A stretch of DNA of 13,116 bases from an uncultured bacterium. GTDB taxonomy: Bacteria; Planctomycetota; Phycisphaerae; Phycisphaerales; SM1A02. The stretch is from the NCBI GenBank assembly GCA_903861235.1, contig CAIOTP010000177.1, positions 1 to 13,116 of the forward strand, in the 5' to 3' direction. The translations under genes were made by a program, and so were the position numbers. The notes beneath the pieces were generated by a model. It saw nothing but the letters and a program-made list of their open reading frames with translations, was not told the origin of the DNA and did not search any database. The stretch's first letter is position 1, and each line of letters starts with the position of its first letter. Below are positions 7,561-13,116 of the stretch, one piece after another.

Positions 7561-7585
7561 CCCGGGCCCGGGATAGCATTCCGGA
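7561..7585 (+). promoter_or_regulatory. Candidate leaderless promoter and GC palindrome before tatC
   Basis: The 25-base gap holds a 12-base palindrome CCCGGGCCCGGG (7561-7572), then TAGCAT (7574-7579), six bases, and the tatC ATG at 7586. The hexamer-to-ATG distance is the same as before the EIIA gene and there is no Shine-Dalgarno sequence, so tatC may have its own leaderless transcript. The palindrome could be an operator or chance in GC-rich DNA. Confidence 0.4.
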
Positions 7586-8590
7586 ATGGAGCGGCCTCCC
7601 GCGGATCCCTCCGGCCACGCCGTGATGACGCTCGGCGATCACCTCGACGAACTCCGTCGCCGCGTGATCCTGGCGCTGGTGGTGCCCGTGCCCATCGCCA
7701 TCGCCGCCTTCGCGTGGGCCGCCCCCATTCGCGACCTTCTCTGCGAGCCGGCCATGCGTGCCCTTCGGGCGCACGACCTGCCCGCCCAACTGCAGGTGCT
7801 CAACCCGGTGGAGACGCTGGGCTCCGAACTGAAGCTTTCGCTCGTGGCCGCGCTCGTCCTGGCGGCACCCTGGATCGCGCTGCAGGTCTGGAAGTTCGTG
7901 GAGCCGGGCCTCTACGCCCACGAGCGCCGCTTCGTGCGACTGCTCGTGCCCATGTCGGCCGCGCTGACGCTCACGGGTCTGGCCCTGCTCTACTTCGTGC
8001 TGCTGCCGCTCATGCTGGAGGTGCTCGTGAGCATGGGTGGCGAACCGCCTCAGCTGCTCACTTCGGGCACCAGCGGCACCGCAGCCAGCTCGCCCGTGGT
8101 GCCCACCCTGGCGGACCCCCCCGCCCAGCCGATGCCCGGGCAGATCTGGCTCACGCCTGACCACCGACTCGCGGTGGCGGTGCCCATGGATGCGGGCCAT
8201 GTCGAGGTCCGCACGGTGGCGCTGGCTCACGGGTCACGGCTCATGCAGCAGTTCCGGCTCAGCGAGTATCTGGACTTCACGCTGGATTTCGCCCTGGGCA
8301 TCACGGTGGCTTTCCAGACGCCGCTGGTGGTGCTGCTGCTGGGATGGCTCGGCCTGCTCACGCCCTCCTCACTGGCCCGACAGCGGCGCTACGCCATCTT
8401 CGCCGCCGCGGTCATCGGCGCCGTGGTCACGCCCAGTGGCGATCCGTTCTCCATGGCGCTGCTCGCGGTGCCCATCTACCTGCTCTACGAACTGGGCATC
8501 CTCATGCTCCGCGTGGCTCCACCATCCGCCGTGGCCCGCGGCGAAGTGCTTGGTCGGCTCCTGCGTGTGGTCCGCGGCGGCGAGGCGTGA
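7586..8590 (+). CDS. tatC: Sec-independent protein translocase TatC, with a long extracytoplasmic insert
   Basis: TatC is the membrane receptor that recognises twin-arginine signals and, with TatA/B, exports folded proteins such as ActB. The 334-residue protein begins with the conserved LGDHLDELRRRVI (16-28) on the cytoplasmic side and has the first-loop stretch VLNPVETL (71-78), EPGLYAHERR (106-115, with the conserved Glu 113) and TPSGDPFSMALLAVPIYLLYELGI (282-305) before the last helix. It is about 75 residues longer than E. coli TatC because of an insert at about 150-220, between the third and fourth helices on the outer face, with Gly/Ser/Pro-rich sequence and QIWLTPDHRLAV. The Glu of the fourth helix in E. 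coli (FEVP) is Gln here (FQTP), a common variant. ATG 7586 is supported by the TAGCAT box; ATG 7625 is an alternative that starts MTLGDHL. The stop is followed directly by tadA. Confidence 0.95.
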   Translation: MERPPADPSGHAVMTLGDHLDELRRRVILALVVPVPIAIAAFAWAAPIRDLLCEPAMRALRAHDLPAQLQVLNPVETLGSELKLSLVAALVLAAPWIALQVWKFVEPGLYAHERRFVRLLVPMSAALTLTGLALLYFVLLPLMLEVLVSMGGEPPQLLTSGTSGTAASSPVVPTLADPPAQPMPGQIWLTPDHRLAVAVPMDAGHVEVRTVALAHGSRLMQQFRLSEYLDFTLDFALGITVAFQTPLVVLLLGWLGLLTPSSLARQRRYAIFAAAVIGAVVTPSGDPFSMALLAVPIYLLYELGILMLRVAPPSAVARGEVLGRLLRVVRGGEA

Positions 8591-8595
8591 GCGGC

Positions 8596-9144
8596 ATGTG
8601 TCTGCGGAACGAACTGCGGCGCTCCCGTCGGTGGCTTGGGCACCTTCGCCTCTCGCATCCGTGGCTGGAGGCCGTGGATCTGAGCATGATGCGACGGGCG
8701 ATCGGGTTGGCTCGGCTGGCCGCGGCCGCCGGCGAAGTCCCCGTGGGGGCCGTCATCTACCGCGGCCGGGAAGTCGTGGCGGAGGCGGCGAACGACCGCG
8801 AGGCTTCCTCCGATCCCGCCGGGCACGCGGAGATGGTCGCTCTCCGGCGGGCTGGAGCGGCTCTGGGCCGATGGCGGCTCCACGACTGCCGCATGGCGGT
8901 CACCCTGGAGCCCTGCCCCATGTGCGCGGGGGCCTTGGTGAACGCTCGACTGGCGGGACTGGTCTTCGGGGCCTTCGACGCGAAGGCCGGCGCGGTCGGA
9001 ACCCTCTACGACATTCCCAGGGACCCGCGACTGAACCACCGGCTTCCCTGCGCCGGGGGAGTTCTGGGTCCCGAGGCGGCAGGCCTGCTCCGGCAGTTCT
9101 TCGCTCAGAGGCGAAAATCGGCCTCGAAGAGTCCGAGAACCTGA
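8596..9144 (+). CDS. tadA: tRNA-specific adenosine deaminase TadA
   Basis: TadA deaminates adenosine 34 to inosine in the anticodon of tRNA-Arg(ACG) in the cytoplasm. The zinc-dependent deaminase core is complete: GEVPVGAVI (46-54), GHAEMVAL (His 77 as zinc ligand, Glu 79 as proton shuttle), and PCPMCAGAL (Cys 107 and 110), followed by DAKAGAVGTLYDI and LNHRL near the C-terminus, as in bacterial TadA. It has 182 residues from ATG 8596, with GAGG ten bases upstream. GTG 8587 would overlap the tatC stop as GTGA and add three residues. The first 30 residues, rich in Arg and Leu, extend beyond E. coli TadA, so a start at 8689 (MMRRAIGLA) cannot be excluded. It is probably cotranscribed with tatC. 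Confidence 0.93.
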   Translation: MCLRNELRRSRRWLGHLRLSHPWLEAVDLSMMRRAIGLARLAAAAGEVPVGAVIYRGREVVAEAANDREASSDPAGHAEMVALRRAGAALGRWRLHDCRMAVTLEPCPMCAGALVNARLAGLVFGAFDAKAGAVGTLYDIPRDPRLNHRLPCAGGVLGPEAAGLLRQFFAQRRKSASKSPRT

Positions 9145-9217
9145 ATTCGGAGCCCATTTCGGTCTCTTGTCTTCGGAACCACTTTCCCTTGGCCAACGGA
9201 ATTGGATGGTGAGGCGT

Positions 9218-9248
9218 CCGCTCCGTGGGAGCGGCGCGTGCTTGCACG
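9218..9248 (+). repeat. Two adjacent small hairpins in the tadA / secreted-protein gap
   Basis: CCGCTCC (9218-9224) pairs with GGAGCGG (9228-9234) across a 3-base loop, and CGTGC (9237-9241) with GCACG (9244-9248) across TT. No T-run follows, so an intrinsic terminator is not supported. They may structure the leader of the following gene. The rest of this 149-base gap shows no clear -35/-10 pair. Confidence 0.35.
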
Positions 9249-9293
9249 TGTGGACCGGACAGTGCGATGGCTCGAGGAGGAGAGGGATTCGCG

Positions 9294-10409
9294 ATGCACA
9301 AGTCGAGGGAAGGAAATGCCGCTGGACGGTGGCTGGACGCGCGCCTGCTGGGTGCGGGCATGTCCTGCCTGATGACGGCGCTCGCCCTGGGCGAGGTGAC
9401 CTACCTGGATGCAGGCAAGAGCGAGGTCTTCGAGGACGGCAACAATGTGGCCTCCTCCGGCGGCAAGTTTTCCAAGAACGCCGAGGTCCGAGTGCTCCAG
9501 GTGGGCGAGAAGCGGCTCGCCGTGGACGAGGACGCCTTCCATGAGCCCGTGGCCGTGAGCGTGTTCACCAGCAAGGACGGCGCCGGCAAGTTCGTCCTGC
9601 TGCCCGATGCGGAACTCAACAGCGCGGGCTCGCAGGTGCAGTTCGCGCTCTCCGACGACATCGGCGTGTCGGAGAACATGTCCGCATTGGACGCCGTGGC
9701 GACGCCCGACTTTGGACGCATGCTGCGGCCGGAAGGCGGCAAGGCGACCCGGATGCGCGTGTTCGCGCCCCTGCCCGAGATCGACGACAACCCGCTGATC
9801 GACGACAAGACCCCCGAGGTGCTGGTCATGTCGGCGGTGCCCGGTGTCACCATCACGCTCACCCCGATCCTCGGCGGCACGCCGGATCCTGAGCAGGAGG
9901 AGTCGCTGATCCTGGGTCTGCCCAAGGAACTTGCGCCATCTCTGTTCGAACGCGGCAAGACCAGCATCGAGATGATGCTCGGAGGCAACCCCGCGCCGCA
10001 GCAGATCTGCGTCTTCGGCCTGGACATGTCGGGCGACCTGGGCATCAAGGAAGGCCAGAATGTGGTGGGCTACCAGCTCGACATCCCCGCGGGGTCGAGT
10101 TTCCCGGTGAAGATCGTCATGGTCGGCGTGCAGGCCCCCAGCCCGCTCATGAATGCGGAGGACGGCTCGGTCGTTCGGCTGGGTGATGACCTGGGCGGCA
10201 TCACCTTCTCCGCGCAGAACTCACAACTGGACACTCCGCCTCTCCAGCCCGGAACGGATTACGCGGCCAACCTGATCCCCTTCCAGGAGTCCGATCAGAG
10301 CCTGACCAATCCGCCCGTGCCTCCGCCCCCGCCGCCCGTGCCGGCACCGGGTGTCGCGGCGATCGTCGTCGGCGCCGCCGCCCTGCTGCGACGCCGCCGG
10401 GTGGCCTGA
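9294..10409 (+). CDS. Secreted protein with PAPG-type C-terminal sorting tail, function unknown
   Basis: I do not recognise the body of this 371-residue protein. It starts at ATG 9294 after a strong purine-rich site (AGGAGG and GAGAGGG, the latter seven bases before the ATG). It has an N-terminal basic part and a hydrophobic signal-like segment at about 18-35 (LLGAGMSCLMTALALGEV). The mature part is acidic, beta-rich in appearance and low in Cys, so it looks like an extracellular or envelope protein. Near the end come a proline linker (residues 340-352), the core VPAPG, a hydrophobic stretch and a terminal RRRR cluster. That order of motif, helix and Arg tail is the layout of PEP-CTERM-like sorting signals, common in planctomycetes and predicted to be cut and anchored by an exosortase-like enzyme. 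No sortase gene is in the window. It stands alone: the downstream gene is convergent, one base away. Confidence 0.7.
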   Translation: MHKSREGNAAGRWLDARLLGAGMSCLMTALALGEVTYLDAGKSEVFEDGNNVASSGGKFSKNAEVRVLQVGEKRLAVDEDAFHEPVAVSVFTSKDGAGKFVLLPDAELNSAGSQVQFALSDDIGVSENMSALDAVATPDFGRMLRPEGGKATRMRVFAPLPEIDDNPLIDDKTPEVLVMSAVPGVTITLTPILGGTPDPEQEESLILGLPKELAPSLFERGKTSIEMMLGGNPAPQQICVFGLDMSGDLGIKEGQNVVGYQLDIPAGSSFPVKIVMVGVQAPSPLMNAEDGSVVRLGDDLGGITFSAQNSQLDTPPLQPGTDYAANLIPFQESDQSLTNPPVPPPPPPVPAPGVAAIVVGAAALLRRRRVA

Positions 10410-10410
10410 G

Positions 10411-11685
10411 TCACGTCTCCTCCACCGCCTGAGGGAAGCTGCCGAGGACCTCGGCCAGCACCGTGGTGGCATAGCCGCCCCGAGGCAGATCGAACGCCAC
10501 ACGGATGAAGCCTCCATGCTCGTCCACCCCGGACTCCACGTGGGGATCACCCACCCGCATGCGAAGACTCCTTCGCTCCCCGCTGGCGGCGAAGGGTGAC
10601 TGCTCGAGCACCAGGGGCTGGATCCCCATGGCCGACATGGCGGCGTGCTCGAGATCTGCACACGCATCCTCCGACGCCATGCAGTCCGGACCAGGCATGG
10701 GACCCGTGGGCGAGCAGTCGAAGCTTCCGATGCGATCCTGAAGCTTTCGGGACTCCTCGGGATCCGCCAGCATGCCTGGGCTCACACGGAACAGCGACCT
10801 TCCGGGATGGAGATTGGCCAGGTCCCCGGCCAGGAAACGGTCGAACGTGCCCGTCTCCAGACGCCGCGAAAGCACGGCGTTGAACGCGGCGCTCTGTGCG
10901 GCGTTGATCCAGAAGCGGCGGGTGGATTCGCGAATGGACATGACCGCTCGGCGGGGCGCCCGACCCTGCGCGAGAGACCGCAAGGCCGTTCGCTCGGCAT
11001 GGTCACCTCGGTCCCACACACGCAAGCTGCCTTCGTGGTCGCCCGCGTCGAAAAGCTCCCGGGCCTCGCGCTGTCGTTCGGGAAACGGCGATCCCCGGGA
11101 ACCCAGGAGTTCCTGCAGCAGACCCTCCCAGTCCTCCACCGCCAGCGACAATCCGAGCCGATGACCGTTGCCGCGGTGTCCGAATCGCTGCGGTCCGAAG
11201 CCGTTGGGCGCGCCGCGGGCCGCAAGGGAGCGCAGGGCCTGGCTCACGCGCGGTGCGGCGAGCGGATCGGTTCGCCGGATGCGGATGGAGAAGCGGTTGC
11301 CCGCCAGCTGCCCTGGCCGCAGCTTGGCGTGGTGACGGTGGGCCCAGAGCATCTGCACCTGAGGGTGCTGCAGCACCGGCGGATCGGGCAGTCCCGGCAG
11401 GTGCACGGACACAGTCTGCCGGGTGATCGCGACACGGTCCTTCATGCCCGCGTGTCCGATGGCGACCACCGGCACGCCGCAGTGACGGGCGAGAAGGTCC
11501 ACCAGGTCGTCGTGCGTCATGCCGGACTTCTGGATGCCGATGTGAAGGTGCTCGCCGGTGCCGCTGGGCTCGATGAGCGGAATCTCGTCCACGAGGAAGT
11601 CCTCGGGACGCTCCTTGATCACCCCGGGGACCGGGGGCGTTCCCAGAAGCCGAGTCTGGGGAACGGGTGCGCCGGCCATGGTCAT
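10411..11685 (-). CDS. truD: tRNA pseudouridine synthase TruD
   Basis: TruD makes pseudouridine 13 in tRNA-Glu. The 424-residue protein carries the signature GHAGMKDRVAITRQ at 77-90, in which Asp 83 is the catalytic Asp, the NGFGPQRFG motif, and the late FWINAAQSAAFN motif near the C-terminal part. It is longer than E. coli TruD (about 350), with extra residues in the inserted TRUD domain and at the C-terminal end. I chose ATG 11685 because it overlaps the stop of the HAD gene as ATGA and gives a short natural leader before the first conserved stretch (VIKERPEDFLVDEIP, 22-36); the frame is open further upstream, but those residues are read over the HAD gene. It ends one base from the convergent secreted-protein gene, so terminators for both must lie inside the opposing coding sequences or be Rho-dependent. 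Confidence 0.93.
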   Translation of the reverse strand: MTMAGAPVPQTRLLGTPPVPGVIKERPEDFLVDEIPLIEPSGTGEHLHIGIQKSGMTHDDLVDLLARHCGVPVVAIGHAGMKDRVAITRQTVSVHLPGLPDPPVLQHPQVQMLWAHRHHAKLRPGQLAGNRFSIRIRRTDPLAAPRVSQALRSLAARGAPNGFGPQRFGHRGNGHRLGLSLAVEDWEGLLQELLGSRGSPFPERQREARELFDAGDHEGSLRVWDRGDHAERTALRSLAQGRAPRRAVMSIRESTRRFWINAAQSAAFNAVLSRRLETGTFDRFLAGDLANLHPGRSLFRVSPGMLADPEESRKLQDRIGSFDCSPTGPMPGPDCMASEDACADLEHAAMSAMGIQPLVLEQSPFAASGERRSLRMRVGDPHVESGVDEHGGFIRVAFDLPRGGYATTVLAEVLGSFPQAVEET

Positions 11686-12320
11686 GCCAGGATCCCCTGC
11701 GCCCGGAGCACGGCACGGATCTGGGGCACCGTCTGGATGCGCGGGTCCACGCGATGCGCCTGCCAACCCGCGTGGGCGGCGGCCTGGACGTTCTCCTCGA
11801 GATCGTCGAAGTAGACGATGTCGGCTCCCGACCGGCCGATCCGACGCTCGAAGGCCTGAAAGATGCGGGGATCCGGCTTCACGAGCCCAAGTTCATGGGA
11901 GGCGTGGCGGTGGTCCAGGCCGCCGAAGAACGCCATGCGATGGAGCTGGACCCAGTGCGAGGCGTTGGTGTTGGAGAGACACGCCGTGGCGGCTCCTCGG
12001 GCCCTGAGTCCCTGAAGCAGGTCCGAAACTCCCTCGTATTCGCCCAGGATCCACGCGTCATGCACCCGGCCCACTTCGTCGACATCCAGCGAGCCGCCCA
12101 GACATCGGCTCACGCCTCGAAGGAAGTCCGCGTGGTCCAGCTCGCCCCGCTGGTGGGCGTCGGTGAGTTCGCGCATGCGACCGGGATCGACCGGCACGGG
12201 CTCGGCTCGCGGCGTCACGCCCGCCACCCTGCATCCATGGGCCATGTCGCCGCAGATCCGCACCAGGACCCCGCCCAGGTCGAACGCGACCAGCGGGACC
12301 GCGGCTCCGACCGCGTTCAC
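11682..12320 (-). CDS. HAD-superfamily phosphatase (subfamily IA, YihX-like)
   Basis: A 212-residue cytoplasmic HAD hydrolase. Motif I is VAFDLGGVLV with the nucleophile Asp near residue 12 and Gly where the usual second acid/base Asp stands, as in the FDLGNV variant of YihX-type phosphatases. Motif II is CLSNTN, motif III LGLVKPDPRIF with its Lys, and motif IV YFDDLEENV with the paired metal-binding Asp residues. A helical cap lies between motifs I and II. The start is GTG 12320, whose last two bases begin the stop of the BFN gene (GTGA), and its own stop overlaps truD (ATGA), so the three genes are translationally coupled. The frame is open upstream, but only by chance over the BFN gene. 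The substrate cannot be assigned; sugar phosphates or nucleotides are usual for the family. Confidence 0.88.
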   Translation of the reverse strand: MNAVGAAVPLVAFDLGGVLVRICGDMAHGCRVAGVTPRAEPVPVDPGRMRELTDAHQRGELDHADFLRGVSRCLGGSLDVDEVGRVHDAWILGEYEGVSDLLQGLRARGAATACLSNTNASHWVQLHRMAFFGGLDHRHASHELGLVKPDPRIFQAFERRIGRSGADIVYFDDLEENVQAAAHAGWQAHRVDPRIQTVPQIRAVLRAQGILA

Positions 12321-12787
12321 GCGTCGTCGTCCTCGTCGTCGGGCTCGTGCTCGGGACCGATGTCGGGGACCCCGCCGGCACCCGAGGCGGCGTCCGCCAC
12401 GGCCTGCTCCAGCACCTCCTCGGAGACCAGGATCGGCACGCGACGCGCCACCCCCAGGGCGATGGCGTCGGAGGGGCGGGAATCCACCCGAATCTCGCGA
12501 CCCGCCTGGTCGACGACCAGCGCCGCATAGAACGTGCCCTCGCGCATGTCGTGGATCTCGATCCGCTGCAGCACGCCGCCGAGCGCCTCGATGACGGCGG
12601 CCAGCAGGTCGTGGGTCTGCGGCCGCGGAATCTCGACCCCCTTGAGCCGCCGCTCGATGGCGAAGGCCTCGGGCAGCCCGATGACGATGGGGAAGGATCG
12701 CTCGCCGCCGACCTCGGTCAGCTCGATGATCTGCATGTCCGCCATCTCGCGGATCAGGATGCGGGAGAGTTGCATGGGCACCATCAT
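12317..12787 (-). CDS. Bifunctional nuclease (BFN/DUF151) domain protein
   Basis: A 156-residue protein made almost entirely of a BFN domain (DUF151). Family features are the start MQLSRILI, FPIVIGLPEAFAIERRL (about 32-48), PRPQTHDLL (about 54-62), EGTFYAALVV (about 83-92) and the strongly conserved DSRPSDAIALGVA (about 101-113). The domain is named from a plant protein with both DNase and RNase activity; the role in bacteria is not settled. The tail after residue 130 is acidic and ends EPDDEDDDA. ATG 12787 is the first start; ATG 12775 before QLSRI is a good alternative, and no clear Shine-Dalgarno sequence favours either. It is first in the BFN-HAD-truD run and divergent from metK. Confidence 0.9.
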   Translation of the reverse strand: MMVPMQLSRILIREMADMQIIELTEVGGERSFPIVIGLPEAFAIERRLKGVEIPRPQTHDLLAAVIEALGGVLQRIEIHDMREGTFYAALVVDQAGREIRVDSRPSDAIALGVARRVPILVSEEVLEQAVADAASGAGGVPDIGPEHEPDDEDDDA

Positions 12788-12851
12788 GGGGAAGGCCTTG
12801 AACGGCGATCCTAGGAGGGCCGAGCCCGCTCCGCCCCTGCCCCGGCCCCGC

Positions 12852-12890
12852 TACCATTTGCCGCTCGCGAATTCTCGCATCCACCGGAGA
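12852..12890 (+). promoter_or_regulatory. Candidate metK -10 box and ribosome binding site
   Basis: TACCAT (12852-12857) matches the -10 proposed for actA, and would start transcription near 12864. The 36-base leader ends with GGAGA (12886-12890), nine bases before the ATG. No -35 is visible. On the other strand TAGGAT (12813-12808) is a weak -10 candidate for the BFN gene. The 112-base divergent gap is too short and shows no structure for a SAM riboswitch. Confidence 0.35.
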
Positions 12891-12899
12891 CCCCGAACC

Positions 12900-13116
12900 A
12901 TGCCTTCCAAGCACCTCTTCACCAGCGAATCCGTCTCGATGGGCCACCCCGACAAGCTGGCCGACCAGATCAGCGACGCGGTCCTCGACGCCATGCTCGC
13001 CCAGGATCCCCGCAGCCGCGTGGCCTGCGAGACGCTCGTGACCACCGGCACCGCCGTGGTGGCGGGCGAGGTGACCACGAAGGCGCAGATCAACGTGGCC
13101 GACATCGTGCGCTCCA
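12900..13116 (+). CDS. metK: S-adenosylmethionine synthetase MetK (partial, N-terminal 72 residues)
   Basis: MetK makes S-adenosylmethionine from methionine and ATP in the cytoplasm. The visible 72 residues match its first domain: HLFTSESVSMGHPDKLADQ with the ATP-site His 16 and Asp 18 of the GHPDK motif, DQISDAVLDA, then RVACETLVTTGTAVVAGEV containing the conserved metal-binding Glu, and an incomplete end at the window edge. The start ATG 12900 has GGAGA nine bases upstream. It is divergent from the BFN gene, so it is the first gene of its own transcript. There is no doubt about the family. Confidence 0.96.
   Translation, partial: MPSKHLFTSESVSMGHPDKLADQISDAVLDAMLAQDPRSRVACETLVTTGTAVVAGEVTTKAQINVADIVRS

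Noticed and set aside
9218..9248. Intrinsic terminator after tadA
   Set aside because: The stems are short and no T-run follows either one.
10645..11814. Plus-strand open frame (389 codons) opposite truD
   Set aside because: Antisense to a TruD frame with an intact catalytic motif; the plus-strand product has no recognisable pattern.
12788..12899. SAM riboswitch upstream of metK
   Set aside because: The gap is only 112 bases, shared with a divergent gene, and I could not find the paired helices of any SAM riboswitch class.

Overview
This 13.1 kb window is a GC-rich, tightly packed chromosomal segment with thirteen protein genes: eleven complete and one cut at each end. I see no RNA gene, insertion sequence, CRISPR array or phage gene. 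No gene-free stretch exceeds 300 bases; the longest are 3262-3439, 9145-9293 and 12788-12899. The combination of alternative complex III (ActA and a fused ActB with a displaced Tat signal), a TatC with a long extracytoplasmic insert, a secreted protein ending in a PAPG-type C-terminal sorting tail and a bifunctional-nuclease-domain protein suggests a planctomycete, perhaps Phycisphaerae. That placement is inference from gene content, not from a marker gene.

Layout. (1) Minus strand, 3261 to the left edge: actA (five-haem cytochrome c) overlapping actB (Tat-exported fused molybdopterin-oxidoreductase-like/Fe-S subunit, cut by the edge). A sigma-70-like promoter lies at 3333-3362, and a perfect 9-bp hairpin would sit at the very 5' end of its transcript. 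(2) Plus strand, 3440-7560: one run of overlapping genes for a PTS EIIA-type-2 (PtsN-like) protein, a small PII-like protein, two different CPA2-type cation/proton antiporter-like membrane proteins, and a TatD-family hydrolase. The second antiporter gene is broken by a +1 frameshift in a G7 run. (3) Plus strand, 7586-9144: tatC and tadA. (4) Plus strand, 9294-10409: an unrecognised secreted protein with a proline-rich linker and sorting tail. (5) Minus strand, 12787-10411: a BFN/DUF151 protein, a HAD phosphatase and truD, coupled by GTGA and ATGA stop/start overlaps; truD meets the secreted-protein gene tail to tail with one base between them. (6) Plus strand from 12900: metK, divergent from the BFN gene and cut by the right edge.

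How it fits together. ActB needs the Tat pathway and tatC lies 5 kb away. EIIA plus PII-like protein plus two antiporter-like proteins looks like a nitrogen/carbon- or energy-signalled ion-transport module; this is the most interesting system here. There is no EIIB or EIIC, so sugar uptake is unlikely. Two genes (EIIA and tatC) have the same start arrangement, a TAnnnT hexamer, exactly six bases, then ATG, which suggests leaderless transcripts.
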